Translations under genes and position numbers: made by a program
Notes under the pieces: model-generated
What the model was told of the DNA's origin: nothing
Seen by the model: the letters and a program-made list of their open reading frames with translations, nothing else
Database searches by the model: none
Source of the DNA: Orthonyx spaldingii
Taxonomy: Eukaryota; Chordata; Aves; Passeriformes; Orthonychidae
Assembly (NCBI GenBank): GCA_013397795.1
Contig: VZTJ01000300.1
Location: 1,041,378-1,105,377, forward strand
Reading direction: 5' to 3'
Length of the DNA stretch: 64,000 nt
Part shown: piece by piece, positions 46,501 through 61,600 of the stretch
Position numbering within the stretch: position 1 is the stretch's first letter
How the letters are laid out: each line of letters begins with the position of its first letter

Positions 46501-48052
46501 CAGAGGCAATAGGAGGCAGTTATGTTAATATTTTAATCTGTACATATACCATTTTCCAAACTGTTACATTTTATTTAAATTAATGTTTTCTTGCAAAATA
46601 TTCATTTATGCTTTCAAAACTTTTTTATAAAGGCAAAAATAAATCATTATTTTGGCAAAAGGTTTTGAAGTTGATACTGGCAGTATTGAGGTAAAACAGA
46701 TTGCATTAGCTAAATATATACTTTTAAGAATATTTCTGAGTATAGTGTTAATATAATATGTTTTGTCTTAAAGTCTGAAACACAAAGGTCAATTCCAAGG
46801 GATTTTTAGCTACTACTTGAATATAGGGAATAACCAAGTTAGTGGTTTCACAAAATACTGCAGAAGTATTTCTCAGTTATTTCTCATCCAGAGCTGAACT
46901 CAGCTACTAATTAGATAACATTGGGAAATTTTTGCATGTCTTGTATTCGATGCATATACAGGGTTTTTTCAAGTATAGTTGCAGCAATTCATTTAATCTT
47001 TTTTTCTCCTTATTGTAACTACCTCACCCTTTGCCCTATGCATAAGTACAACACAGAATTTTGAAGTTTGGCAAAGATAAGCACCAGGTGAACATACATA
47101 CAAAATCAGCAGGTGCCACATTCCATTAGTTTTGCTGTTTCCAGGATAAATACTAGTCAATACATCATATTGTAATGTTTACTGAAGAAAAAAATCAGAA
47201 GAAAAATACATTTTTACTAGCCAAATGACACATTATAGTTTTTTATTGCTTACTTCACATATTTTTATTAAACATCATCTTCTTTCACATCTCAACTTCC
47301 AAAAAAAAAAAATTTGTTAGCTGTTTGTTATAGAGGGGGCAGCACTATTGTCAAGGGCAGCCTAATAAACTGTGGATTGATACCTGCAAGTTAATCACTT
47401 GGGATCAAACAAAGGAAATAGGAGTTAAAACTGGCTTTCATTATGGCTTTCTTGGGAAATTTCTGCTATATGGTGGTTCCTAATATTTAGAAATTCAAGC
47501 TCAAAGTTCTTGCAATGGATTATTTAATGGGCAAAAGGGTGGGTGATTAACTCTACAAAAATATTCAATCTGAAACACCCTTTCACCAAACCTGTCACCT
47601 GCATTAGCTCTATCCATACCCCATGAATGAGCTTCTAGGTTTGTTCAAATTTGAGGGGGTCTTTTTCACAAAACTCTACAACGTGCATCTGAGCCTGAGG
47701 GGGAAGTAACAGTGTCTTTTAGTATCTATGCAAGAAGTGTCTTTTAAAATTAATTCAGCCCCTGATTTAAAAAAAAAAAATCTAAAATACATCGTTCTAA
47801 AAATACATTGTCAGTATTTTACAGAGTTTATTAAAAGTGCCATTTATTCGTATAAAAAGTGTGAACTAAACTGAAGTAAATAAAAAAAGATTTGTAGTTC
47901 TCTTCATTTTCATAGAAAATCCCCCTATTCTTCTCAATGTCTTTCCAGAAGCAGGTGTCATCAGCCAACAAGTATCTCCACAGAAACCTGGAAAAGAATC
48001 TCCTGTGTCTTCCATGCGGTGTCGCAAAGCGGGATTTGCCTCGAGTCTTATG
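46500..48052 (-). other. PLEKHA7: PLEKHA7 3' untranslated region (extent uncertain)
   Basis: This is the region following the PLEKHA7 stop codon on the minus strand. Minus-strand AATAAA motifs occur at 47848-47843 and 47832-47827, about 205 bases after the stop, and further ones lie near 47270, 47240 and 46570. The distal end is a guess. The first 219 bases are an open frame continuous with the coding sequence (see findings). Confidence 0.5.
47843..47848 (-). terminator. PLEKHA7: First poly(A) signal AATAAA after PLEKHA7
   Basis: TTTATT on the plus strand is AATAAA on the coding strand, 205 bases after the stop. A second copy lies at 47832-47827. Which site is used cannot be told from sequence alone. 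Confidence 0.45.
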
Positions 48053-48075
48053 TCAGTGTTCACTTACTGCTTTGG
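48053..48075 (-). CDS. PLEKHA7: PLEKHA7 last coding exon (A-K-A-V-S-E-H stop)
   Basis: A strong acceptor (tttccttcacaccag|CC) lies at 48077-48076. With the single G carried over, it reads AKAVSEH then TGA. The phase is correct, and the tail resembles the mammalian 'AAQAVTDP' end. It has only 23 coding bases, so the call rests on splice signal, phase and similarity of a few residues. Confidence 0.8.
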
Positions 48076-51000
48076 CTGGTGTGAAGGAAAACAAAACATG
48101 GTTAAATATTGAAGGGACTCAACCAAAGACAAGCAGTAAGCAGTTTCTGGGAACTTCTTATTCTTTAAGCCTTTTGCAGTTTGACAGAAGGAACAGTTCA
48201 TACAGACACATTAAGGGAACAATTATCTCATGATGCCACTGATGCTCAAGTTCCTGTGTTCCCTGCATGGTGCTGGTTATGACAACTACTTTTTCTGAAG
48301 AAAATGTAAGTTTATATAAATATATATCTGTAACTGAATCTCTATGTGTATATATTTGTACAGACATGTGCTAGACATGTTTTTAAGTCAGTCTGGAATC
48401 ACAGAATGGTTGGGGTCAGAAGGGACCTCTGAAGATCAGCTCCAGTCCCCTGCTCGAGTCTAATACTCTGGCACTGTACAATTATCTGAGTTACTCAAGC
48501 AGCCCTCTTTGCTACTTCATCTCTGGCTTAATTTTATTGCCTGAAATTGAACAAGCAGATGAAGCAAAGGAAATCAGAAAGGTGAGGATAATATCAGAGG
48601 AAAATGTGGATGCACAGCAAGTGTCTTAACTAGGGGCACACTTAGCAGTTGCATACAACATTTACACCTTTTCCTACTTCCAGTTTCAAACAGAGAAAAC
48701 TCTGCAAATCCTACCGAAAAGAGCTACAAATACAGGTATTTCTTTGTAAGGACAACATAATTATCACAGTTTTAATACTTGAAGTGGCAAAATAACCTAA
48801 CTAGAGACAAAACCAATCTTTTGTTAACATGATCCAATGAAAGGCACGATCAGAAGTCAAATACAACATCGCAGAATTAGTTACAAAGGGCCAAATTTTC
48901 AGCTCACCTCAGCTCAGACTCCGATGCCAGCTCATGTGTAGGACACCCCCGCTTGTACTTTCCTTTTCACAAAGAAAGCCCCTGCTTGTACCAGGGTGCA
49001 CTTTGGATCCTCTCTGTATATGCCCTGAGCAGGCACAAACACCTACCCACGACAGCAGCCACCAGAGTACAAAGGCTGCTGAAAATCTGGCCCCCTGCTA
49101 CCCAGAGCACAGATGTCTCCTCCCTTCACCACAGCAGCACTGAGGAAGCACCTCACCTGCAGAGCGACAGCACTTATCTGAAGACTTTATCAGCCCATGT
49201 GTTAGCTCATTATAAGCAATATTTACAAGAATAAAAGGTTTCTGAAGAAGTAGCTGCATGCTTTCATTTAGATGTAACTTTGGTTTAGTAAAGAAGTTAA
49301 AATTTAGCAAGCCACAGCACAGGCAGGATGGCAAATCAGACATGCCAAGAGCAGTTAGTTCTTACTTGGAAGGTGTTTAAACAAATGTGTAGTGAAATCC
49401 ATTGCTTAGGGGGGAGTGAGGTGGCTGTGGTACAGAAGGTGAGGGTGCTTTGGGTGGATAGGTCAACTGCTGAGCTAGAAGGGATCACACACAGGAATTA
49501 GGCTGCACAATCAAACATTCACTTCATCAACAGAGCGACCTTAATGTTCTACCACATGGACAGAAAACCTGATTACCAATGCAAGGAGGTGCTACACTGT
49601 TTTAGTCACATGGAACACAGTGTAAACAACATTTCTACCTGCTGCTTTTGTCTACTTCTTGCATAAATTAAACAAATAAAGACTCCTACTTGGATGAGAA
49701 TACGGGCACTCTATCTTAAGATGAAGTTTCACTGGAACATTATGAAAGCACACAACACTGATGCATTCTCATCAGTCCTGCTTTTAAAGCTGAAGCTCTG
49801 GACCAGCACCTGCATTTGCTCCTTTGATTTCAAGACTTCACCAAGGTTGTACAGTTTTTCAACATTTCTTTGTTATACACCAATGAGTAGAAACAAAAAT
49901 AATATATAGAAAAATACTTTTTTAAAAATTTCACATGTGTATCACATTTTCCTCAGTGCAGTGCGTGATACATTTTCATATCTCAGCTTGAGAATACAGG
50001 ATAAAGAATACAATTATTAAAACTATTCTTGTTTATAAACCAGGGTAATGTATAGTATTAGAAGACAACAATCATAACATTGAAGAAATTGAAACTTGAT
50101 AAAAAATTGTGCTTTTACATTTTGGAGGGCCGAAGACAGACCCTATTCTGAAGCACACAATGTAGGAAATGACTTCTTAATACTCTTGTATTTAACTTTA
50201 ATCTTCTAGATTCTTGGCATGATTTTCACCTAAAAGGTTGGTTTCTTACTAGGAACAGAGGAAACTCTAAAATGCTAAGATTAGATAAATGTACAACTTA
50301 TCTTAGAAGAGTTATACTACCACAGCATCCTAACATAACTGCTTGCCCCTGAAAAATGGGCAAAGTTAAGCTTCATAGTCTTTTTCATACACAAATCTTT
50401 GCAAAACAATCTAGACAATTAGTTTGGGATTTTCAGACATGGTCTGCTTCATCATCAAGGAGAAAATGATAACCTATACTTCAAAAATCAAACTACAAAA
50501 ATAAGAATGCGAAGGAATTGTAATATGAGACTAAATGAGAATGTCCAATCAGCTGTGCAAAGTTTCAGATGCTTTTCTTTTTAATCACCTTAGATTATCA
50601 GAAAATAGGACGTAACTAAAAAGCCCGAGTTCTTTTCTGGTTTGTAGATTTTCTGTTAAAAGCAAACTACTCTGTCTTTTTTTTTTTAAGAATACCATGA
50701 AAGGTGTCTGCTTTTAAAGGAGTGAAAAACAATTTAAATCAAAGCAAGACATGTTTCAAGAAGTGAGTTTCTGAGATGCAAGTGTGGCAACAAAAGCTGT
50801 GAACAAATATAAAAGTTTGGGATTCCTTAAAATCTTTTTTTTGGCTACTGTTGTTAGGGTTTCTTTAAGTCTGAAAGACAAAAGAGGTAGCTGCTATGCT
50901 TCACAAAGAAAATTAAACTAAAACTTATCTCGCAACTGATTGCAAATTTTCTGAAGCAGCATTTAAACATTTCAGTGCCAATACACACTTCCTTCATGGA

Positions 51001-54000
51001 CGAAAACTAAAGAATTTAGAAGATTTTTGTGGTTACATATATCTAAAAAATTTGATGGGTCACACTTTAGAGATAATTAAATACAGAAGATTAAAATAGA
51101 TAAATAAAAAAATCTATAGTAATGAAATGCATACTACATTTGCTCCGGAACATTAAAAAAATCAAATCTATTTCAGTACTGTGCTACAATTTCAGGCACA
51201 CCCAGAAGTAACTTAACTGGCCCCTTTGAGCAGGGCAGGCACTCTGCTCTTGTGCTGACATAGAGGAATAATTTCAAGTACTGGCTGTGTTCATCTGGGC
51301 TGATCTTAGCCCAGATGTGTGGCCTTTCCCAGCAGAAGCTAGAACTCAAGTGGCAAAACGCTGCACAGGCTCATGCCTCACGAAAAAAATCCCGTTCTGT
51401 AACCAAAGGATTGGAGTACCTGTTACAGGGTTCTGGTCACTAGAACTGGGACCAAAATGCCTGTGGAAAAGCCTTTTTGATACACTGATGGCCTGAAGGT
51501 CCACAAGGTTATTCCTGAAATGCTCCCATGATTTTACAATTCTGTTGTTTTGTTTGTTTAGTTTAGCTTTATAATGCCTGGCCTCCTCAGTGAATCATTT
51601 TATCCCTGCCAGTCAGTTAAATTACCCACAGAAACCCTCTGAAGTCTCAAGATTCCTATCTTGAAAATGTATTCCATGCCCTGAAAAATGCCATTCCCCT
51701 CAGGTTTAGCTGACACTGCATCCCTGAGTGTACAGCCACATTCACTCAACGCTCTGTTACTGCAGATGCACGTTACGCATTCCGATATTGGAATAATCTG
51801 TCTTTAATGGGAAGGTCTTAAGGGCTGCTGTGGCAAGAGCCATAACTTTAAACTGACAACTTCAGATGAGAAATGTGCGTATTTTTTCTCCATCATATTG
51901 AAGTTTCCATTATTTCCATTCTCCACTGGAACAGTGAATGGTGCCAGTTATAAATGGCCAGTCAGATACTTGGGAAAATCGCTGCTGCATGGATTACTGT
52001 GTGATACAAATCTCCTGACACTTCTTATTTCAACTATAAGGCAATCAAGAGTGAAATTATCACTTTTAGCAACATACTGCAAAGGATCTATTAATTTCCA
52101 GGCATCAAGCAGAATTCACGCACAGCTGTCTTTCTCTGACCTCTCACTCTGGTCACCAGACAGAAATATGCCAATCCCCATTTTACAAGGTCTTTTTCAG
52201 CCTGTTGTCACACAGCCCAAGCTGCAAATGATTGTAACCTAATCTCAGTCACTGGACCAGAGAATCTTTCTCTTAAAAAAAAAACAACTTAAAATCCTTT
52301 TTTCTTGATTTTTAAAGTCACAGATCAATTTCCTTTTTTAAAATGAATACAGAAATAGCTGATTTAATATAATTATAGAGAATTAAAACATTAGTTTTTT
52401 TAGCACTACTAGTTAGAGCAAGTTTCCAAGTTCTGAACTTATCGATCATACTGTTTTGCCCCCCTCATCCTGTCCACTGGAGGCCAAATACTCAATGTAA
52501 ATCATTAGCCCCTCTCCATTTGTTACCTACACAGACTTTTCACTATTTTGAATATGAATGACTAAAACTTCCTCTTATGCCAGGAGTTCAGCAACAACCC
52601 CACACAACTTGAGAAGCTGATAAGAAATAGCTGTTATTTTGTAAATAACTAAGCATTACCTGCTACCTCCTTGCTCCTCTGAGAGGCTTCAGAAGCCAGA
52701 GCGTATGAAATGGTAATGATGCGCTCCTGCTCCTGCAGCTGTGAATCTAAATCAATCGAGTTGTGTTTGTCCTGGGCAACAGTAGGCTGCAGATTGTGCA
52801 TACTGGGGGGAAAGTGAAAAACAACATTAACATTTGCAGACATAAAGAATCCACCATGCAGATAAGAACGAGCTTGGATTCAGATGGCAGTTTTCAGATC
52901 TCATCTATCAAGCTCCGAGTTTTATTGCCGTTCTTTAAAATGGGGTTGATGTTGTATGCAAGTGCCTACAGCACACAAGGAAAAATGACACAGCCACCAC
53001 ACACTCAGTCACAATTTCTGCACAGCTTTAAGAACATCTGAAAGTCCTTTGTTGGAAATACACTTAATGTGTTTAAATGAAAGCTCTACAAAAGTGCTCT
53101 TTATTTGAAGTTGTTAGTAAAATTCCTTGCTAGTGCTCAGAGGAAAAGGAAATAACCTAGTGGTCCTCAGGCTGTACCTCTCCCAAAGAGAGAGCAGGCA
53201 CTTGACATATCAAATTCTGGAAACTGAATGTTTCAGCTGACCCTATGTTAGCTGTAAGTAGTCAAAAGTGTTGTTTCACAAGTCCAGCTCTCTAGAGACA
53301 ACAAAAACTTGCTCTTGCGCTGACTTTTCTTCTGCTTTTGGCCAGATTTGTGCCTTTCCTTCCTCCTCATTCTCATCCAGAAGTTGCTTGGTATGGACTC
53401 ACTACTATTTTAGGATTGTCTGAACAAGAAAATGGACATATACAAAATTCATCATTATCTCTTCTACCTTGTTTTAAAAAGCAGCTCTAAGTATACTACA
53501 TAAATTCTGAGTGCATTTTCTCAAACCTACAAGTTACATTTAGATAACAGAAATTAAGATTGTTGTATGATGTTAGTTCTCAATGTTTAACATGAGCCCC
53601 TGTGTAAGATTTGGAAAAAACCCTAAAACCTAACCTTGATTTAGTAAGAATATTCTTTATCTTTTCTGCTTTACGCTGCCTTGCTGCCAGTTCTTCTGTA
53701 GAAAGAGGCTCTTCTGGCTCCAGTTCAACATAACGTTCTGGAATTACAACCTTCTCAGGTTTTGACAACTGTAGAAAGAAACCAAGCATCGAGTTTTCAG
53801 TAACAAAGACTTAAAAGAAATTGAGATAAATTCTCCTCAATGGGAGAACACAGTGAAAAGAATAAAGCATGGATTTTCACAGTCAGTACATGTACCTGAT
53901 GCTAAACACTCCTGGATATCTAGCTGATGCCCTTTCAACAGTGTCTTTTCCCTCTGATTCTTTTTACTTCAGAAGATAGATTGAACAAACATTAAAAGGG

Positions 54001-57000
54001 ATTACAGAAGACATCAGAATCAACAGACAACCTTTCTTCAGTTCAGGCTTAGAGCCCAAAGTAGGACACTGCCTAAAGCTCTTCAAGTAGAAAGAAGCAA
54101 CCACTATGAGACTGACTGGACAACCTGAGATACTAATGTCATGATATTTGTGTCACGCCAGCCAGAACTTCCCAGAACTGAAAGGAAATATCACCTAAAG
54201 TGTTAACCTAGGGTGTCATCCTTTTGAGACTGGATAATCTTCTGTGAGCAGCAGAGGGAAAAAAAGGAAAACAGAAATACACTATACTGTGCAATTATAA
54301 TAACGTATTGCATAAACTAACTCTGTAGATGGAAAATTTTAATATGATTGCACAAAAGCTAGAAACAAGTTTTTGCTAGGATCAATTACTTTGTGGGAAA
54401 TTTTCACTCCACCCAACGAAAATACAGTTTACAGACCTTGAAAATAAATTCTTGTTATACAGAACAGACTGCTTTTGAAAACAAAAACAGAGGATGTGTG
54501 AATAAATGGAAATTAAGTAAAGGAGAACTACTTTTTTCTTCTTAGAATTTTGTTAAAACACTCATGAGGCAATGAGTTTTCAAAATTCAAAGTTTTCAAT
54601 GAAAATAATCCTACATTTTTTCCTCACTGACCTTGGTTCACGCTAATTCAATGGATTAATGTAAAGTGGCCTGACGTAACCCCTGGTGCTTAGGCTCAGT
54701 AATTCACAGGCAATCACCGGCCAAGAGCACACACTGGCACACATAACCATATTAAAATCACGGTCTCAAGTTTTTATACTTCCTTCTCTGGAAACTCAAA
54801 GCCAATGCTTCCAGAAAAATCCTAATTTTTCCACTACACTTCCCTGCTTTTCAACCCACTTCTCCCTGAAGCTCTAGATATATACATATATATATATACA
54901 CACTTTTTTTTAATGTATATATCTATCTCCATACTATAACTAATCTAGATTAGCTCATCCTGTCACTTTCAGAATAACAAACCCATTAATTATGTGAACA
55001 GCAGATGGATTTCCTGAAAGATGCAACTGAGTGTGTTTCCTTCTGAGGCACGGAGGTACCTCAAACACAGAAGTGCCTGCCAGGTGAAGAGGATGGCCAC
55101 ATGAAATGGAAAAGGACAACAAGGCCAGGCTGGATGGAGCATTGGTTCAGTGGAAGGTGTCCCTGCCCATGGTAGGGAGTTGGAATTAGATGATCTTTAA
55201 GGTCCCTTCCAACACAAGCTATGATTCTAATCTGGGCAAACTGAGAAAGAAGCTTTACACTCAGAGCTTCAGACCTACTTCAGTAGGACAGAAATGCCTA
55301 TGAGCAACAATGTCTCCTATCCAAGGCTTAAAGGAAATAGAAAGTGATTCCTATAGCCCTGGAGGCCTTCTGGAAAAGAAAAATTAACAGCAGAGTGCAG
55401 CAAGGAAAGGCAATAGACCAGGGGTTTTTTTCTGTTTCTGAAGTTTACAGAAGCACTGCACATCGTATAAAAATTATACAACGAATAACTGAAAGATACA
55501 TTCATTCATAGAGTTCAACAGATAACGACTCACAGAGTAAACCTTTCACAGTTATCTTTCTCTGTAAAATTATACTCTGCCAACAGCTCTCAGAAGAGTA
55601 CAGGTGCTGATTAGTCTAATGATCATTAGTAGTTTTACTGGTTTGGCATTTAACACAGCACAAGGGATCCCCTGAACCCTTTCCACTTGCTGTGTTCTCT
55701 CATTCCCACCAGATGGCTCAATCGCATTTCAAACTGACATTTGCTCGGTTACTGGAGCCCAGAGAAGACCTCGTGCCCAGAACAGCAACCCAGTCCAAAA
55801 GCTGAGAGAAAAATGTTTTCTGTTCAAACAAAGCAGTGATTCCTCTTCTCTATCATCTTTTGCCAAAGTGAGGAGTAGTAAGGTAGCTCTGGGGAACTAA
55901 CTTTTCCTTCATTCCTGTTTCTCATTTTTAAATACTCTTCATCTTGTCTTCTCGTCTTTTTTTCCCAATTTATACAACTTTCCCTAACTTAACCACTCTT
56001 TCCTTTACAAAGCCTGAAATATATATTTAAAAGAGTAGAGCCGACCTTTCAATTTCTTCTCTCCACTAAAACACAAAGGTGCCAGGTCATAAATTTTCAG
56101 TATGCAAAAGATTCCTTTTAGTTCAAACTTCCAGCTAACTTTTGAAAGAAAAGATGAGAATTCACTGCCTAAAACTTAGAAAGGTTAATATTTTGGGACA
56201 GAGAATAGGAGGCAAAAGATTATGAGTGTTACCTCTCTGCTGATATCTAAATCATAGTCTTGAGGCTCCAGGTCTGTCTCTGTCACTGCTACTGGCTGAA
56301 TCTTTAACCATTCATTTTCATCCTTGTCTTCTCCACGAATTGCCCTCTCAAGTAACTGCAAATCAAATTCTTGCTCTCGTTTCCACTGGTAATAGATACA
56401 AAACAATTAACAGCATTCAACCATACTGCCAAATTCACCATATAGCAATGTACATTACTACTGCTGCAAACGCTACGCTGCTGAAAGAATCAGCAGAGAA
56501 ACCCCCTAAATCGACAAGAAAAAGAAAATACAACTGCATTTCTTGGTACATACAGGTGGGAGTTTTGATCTCAGCTGTGGTGTGAGGAATTTGAAATTTG
56601 TTTAATTTTTCATGTTCAGCTGTATTAGATTCTAAGACATTTATTGATCCCAATTTCACCTTTGCTGATTAACATGGAACCAGCTACACACAAACATCTT
56701 TGGAAGTACAGGTGTCACTACCAGTGAGCTCACAGACTGACAGAGTAGTCCTTGGCATTCTAAAGAGCCAGTGGGGTTCTGAATCACTACACAGAAAGGC
56801 TATTTATAGTGCTAGTTGAGAATCACAACCTGAAAATTTTATGTATCTTTTTAGAGTAATACCTACTGTTTAAAGTTGATAATACTTTGTGTATTAGCGT
56901 TAACTTGTCTAGAATGAAAAAAGAATTGACTTTCAAGCTCTTCAGACTTTATTAAAAGCGTAGTCTAGCTATCTGCAAAAGTCTTTCACATGGTCTTTAC

Positions 57001-58625
57001 AAAGCAAATATTTAGCAATATAAATCAGAACTATAAAATATTTAGCGATATTTAAATTTAGCCTATTTAAACTAAGCTGCATAATGTAGAGTACCCAATC
57101 ACTGCACAGTAGTCCCTTCACAACTACACACAATATAGTCACATATAAACTCACACTTAAGGACACTACCAATACCTTTTTGTTCAAAAAATTAAGTTCC
57201 ATTGCAGCATCATTCCATCCAGTAGATCTGAGCAACTTTACCATACATGATATTAAAAGCAGTAGGAAAAAGAAGGGACAAAACCAACAACAACAACAAA
57301 ATTATCTCCTCAAGGTTTTGAGGGAATCAGTAGGAGAATGTGCCACTTTGATGTTTCTTAAAAATATCTCCAGTATTTCTGGTACGAATCTTTGGCTTGT
57401 TTTGCATGAAGTTTGAACTCCATGTGAAGTTCTTAGACTTCATTATGTCACTTGCATTATTAAATCTAATTGAAACCTATTCATGCACAAGCTCTCAGTA
57501 TTCACTCAGAAGATAAGTACCTTCCATGTACATTAAAAAGTTAAGTAGCTAAAAGGCAATTGTATCTCAAAATTTAATACGTTACAGAATTCAAAAGAGA
57601 AAAGAACATTTTCTCATATGAGTACTCCTAACTCATTCTTCTACTCATATTCAAACCAGGCCTGATTGATATAGTATCTTTTAAATACACAGTATCATTT
57701 TCAAGTTGCTATTATATAATAGGTAAGAAAAACATCAAACCATTCTTATGAAGCAGTACTTTTATTGGCTTTGATGTTGCAATTTTTACATTAAAAAGGC
57801 ATTGTATATAACAAATGAATTCATGTACTGTGATCAATACTTAAAATGTCATACTACACTTGAGAGCTGACCAATTAAAAATTAGAATTACACATACCAT
57901 GTATGTTTAAAGCAAATGTTACACACTGAGCAGCACTTCAATTATACATTTAATTGTTTGCCATTTTGGCTGCTAAATAATTGTAATGCTGTAAGTAGTT
58001 GTGCTATCAAACATGCTTTTGCATATCAAAGCCCTATAGGTACAAGAGATGACCTCTACAAAACATTACTAGGGCTGAAAAACTCTATTTTAATTCTTTA
58101 CAGCAAGAAAAAGACCAAGATGGCACCCAAATTTATAAATAAAGTGTTTGCCACAAATGTTAATAACAAGTGTTATGAAAATGTTTCAATTCGACTTTTG
58201 TACGTTATGTCAGTCAGAAAACATAAGAAGCTCAGATTTACTTCTTCCAATTAAGGTATGAAAGTAACAGTGGTACTGTAGTACTACAATTCCCAAACAT
58301 TACACACTGTCTTTAAAAATTTGTGATTGCAAAACAGAAGACAAAACAGATGAATGTCTCCAAGCAGTGCACTCGTATTTACTGGCAAAGTAAATACAAA
58401 TAACTGGCTGCAAATTAGTGCTACGGAACAGTGGGAATGAAAAGCTGAATATTATAAGGTTTTTTTTAATGCCAGCAATTGACACACATGTACTAAATGC
58501 AATTAAGCCTGGTAAAAATTGAGTAGTCCTATTAGAAATTTTAAAGTAACTACAAAATTCTGCAAATTAAAAACAAGCAAACAAAAAAAAAAAAAAAAAA
58601 GAGGTTAAGAAGGAGGGNNNNNNNN

Positions 58626-58672
<47 letters not shown>

Positions 58673-61600
58673 TAGGTATGATGAGTGACGAAGTTAAAAG
58701 CAAGAGATCTTGTGCAATGAATTAGGTAAAACAATGCAATCATTCTAAAGCTCTAGTGGACCAAATAAAAACTAAATTAAAAGACCACAGCATAAGTGCA
58801 ATTACAGTACAATCCTGGTTTAGCACCAAGTGAGCAACTGGGTAACTTCACCAATTAGAATTGCTTTGGTTAGTATCCAAAATGTATCATTATAAACTTA
58901 TCACCTGCACAGCATTTGCTCTCAGAACGCAACAAAAATACTTTTCTTCAGCAGCTTAAATTTGAGCCTTATTAGAATATTCTACATTTTGAGCTTTAAA
59001 GAAGAATTTGTATCAATTAAAATACATTAGCTCTCACATAAATTCCTAATCAGCACGATTAGATTTTAAAACTGATTATCCATTTATCATCTTTTTAAAA
59101 AAGAACAAACACACACCACCTTGGTCTGATATTACCACCGACTATCTTGCAGGCTAATTTATGAATTAAAAGGAAAAATACCCATGGTGAGAAAGAACAT
59201 TCTAAAAGGCCCATTCCATTATGAAGCAGTTTTAAAACTGTACAAGCTTCTGACACTTTCTAAACACAATTCCAAGGGAAAAAAAAAAAATCACGTCTCT
59301 GAAATCACCCCGATATACTGGCATCTCCACTCATCACTAACCTCTGACCAACTTACCTGCTGAACCTGCTACATTTACCTTAACTATGAGTAAAAAGATC
59401 ATCTGTTCCTCACACTCTCTGAATTCATTTGATACCACAGAACACTAATTTAATTGGACTCGAAGCATCACACACGCTCAAGTGAAAGTGCTTGCCAGGG
59501 AAAAAAAACAAAACAAAAAAAAAAGAATAAATCCAAAGATATTTTTAGTTTAGTCCTTTTAAGGCATATCTAACATACTGAGCCTACGTCTGCAGACACG
59601 GGCCTGATGAAAGGCCGAGATGAAACAGGCTGCCTTTCTCCTTGGCTAAGAGTTCTCTTGCGTTCCCGCACTAATGCCTTCTGATGTCTCTTCATTCTTT
59701 CTAGCTGCTCCTCTGCACTCATCTTGCCTCTTTGGTGGTCTCCAGAGTATAAACGTTCCAAGGCACTCTTTGGTCTCTCCTGGAGAAATGACAAGGCACA
59801 CAAAACACATGTTGTAATTAATACTTTATAAGAAGTATACAAGAAAATGAACTCCTTTTCCTACCTCATTACTAAATTTTATTCTATTAACTTTGCATTT
59901 CTTTGCATATTTCAAGCCTGTATTTTCTATTAGCAGTGTTGATTTTTGGTTCTAAACCTTGTTTTATAAATTTATTTGAAATGCAGTAAGTTGTTTGCCT
60001 GTTTTCCAGTTCATTTAAGACAGTTGGAAATTGGAGACTTCATTAGATCACAGCTCTTGGTCCTCTCCAAGGCTATGGCAATCCCACTTCCTGCTACCCA
60101 AAATATACTCTGGGCTCAACTATTTCAAGCAATTCAGACATTTGCCTTCAGAAGTTTATTTAAAACTTACCTTGGACCTATCCCTTCGAAGTGTTGCAAA
60201 TGATGAAATGCTGGATGACTGGTGCAGTCTGGAAGTTGATCCAGACAAACCTTTATAAGAAAAAAGAGAATGCCTTAAAACCAAATGACAGACAAAATAA
60301 GCCAAGCGTCAGATAGTTGGTTTTTTTATGTTATCATACCATTTCTGTGGCATTCTGGTTACTGTTTGAGCTTACATTTTGCAATTCAGAAGATCATGAG
60401 ACGCATGAAATTTCATTTCAGCCAAACATAATGCATTTCAGATCTCTACTGATCAAAATTCAGAAAGTCTATAATAAGTTAGAAGCTTATATTAAATGAG
60501 GGATGGGCTGAACTCAGCTGTACAACAGTAAATCAACTGTATAAAAAATCTTTCTATTAAGAAAATAAAACCTTAACATTCACAGTTAGAAACCAAAGAA
60601 ATAAGAAGAAAATAGCTAAGAAATTATTTGCTTTTGGCCCAAACATCAACTCTACCCTCATTTGTGATACAGTTACAGGACACAATGGGGATGGAATGTC
60701 AAGTCAAATGTAATGTCTAGGGCACTATATTCATATTCTTTATCAGTTACATTTTAATGGCAATGTAAGTGTTTTAAAAATACTTAAGAGTTGGCAAAAG
60801 ATAGCACAGAAATCTTAAGGAAAAAAACCTGAATATAAGAGACATTCTAAAAGCTAATTCCATGTTTTGCGATGGGTTTTTTTAAGCCTTATATATTAAG
60901 TTGCTTTGCCAAAGGCTGGTTGTCTGTAACAGCACCATTAAAATGCACAAAATCTCTAGACTTCCACTGCATAGTTAATCTAAAAACAGTGATCTGGTGA
61001 TAAAGATCATCTCCAGGAAATCCTACAAGAGAAAAGCTCCTATACAGACAGTACTGTTAAAAATCAACTCCATAAATTCCTGGCTTACCACGGGTAGGTA
61101 ATGTCTGGTATCCACTGTCAGGGCTTATTAAAGCACTGGAAGGATGGCTGAGGTCACCCCCTATCATTGCTAGTTCTGGTTCACTCATGTATGAACGCAG
61201 TTCCACCTATACATAAAAACACTCATCAGCTCAAATAACATCACAGACAGCAAGTCTTAATAATCCTAAAACAAACCCTAACGCTTTGTTTCTGGATTAC
61301 TCTGCCCTTATTATATGGCATAGATCTCTCACTGTCATTACTACCTCTCTGTCATTCTGTATCATGATTATTTTATTAAAGGCCCATATATTTCAGAGAC
61401 AATAATAATATCTTTTATTCAAGGTTCCCATATCTTTGAAGTGCAGGTGTACAGGTGTGTGAGTGCTCACCCTGTAATCTCCATTTACATACTGGCCGAG
61501 TTCTCTGTCTCTCTTTCTCTCATCCGACTGCCGTTTCAGGCCCCGCACCGAGGTGTGTCTGATGACAGTGGCTTCTCTCGGCAGGGGTGGGACAGCTGGT

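Noticed and set aside
47866..48063. Alternative minus-strand frame (LEANPALRHRMEDTGD) in the last PLEKHA7 exon
   Set aside because: The splice phase from the preceding exon selects the AKAVSEH-stop frame, which also resembles the mammalian C-terminus.
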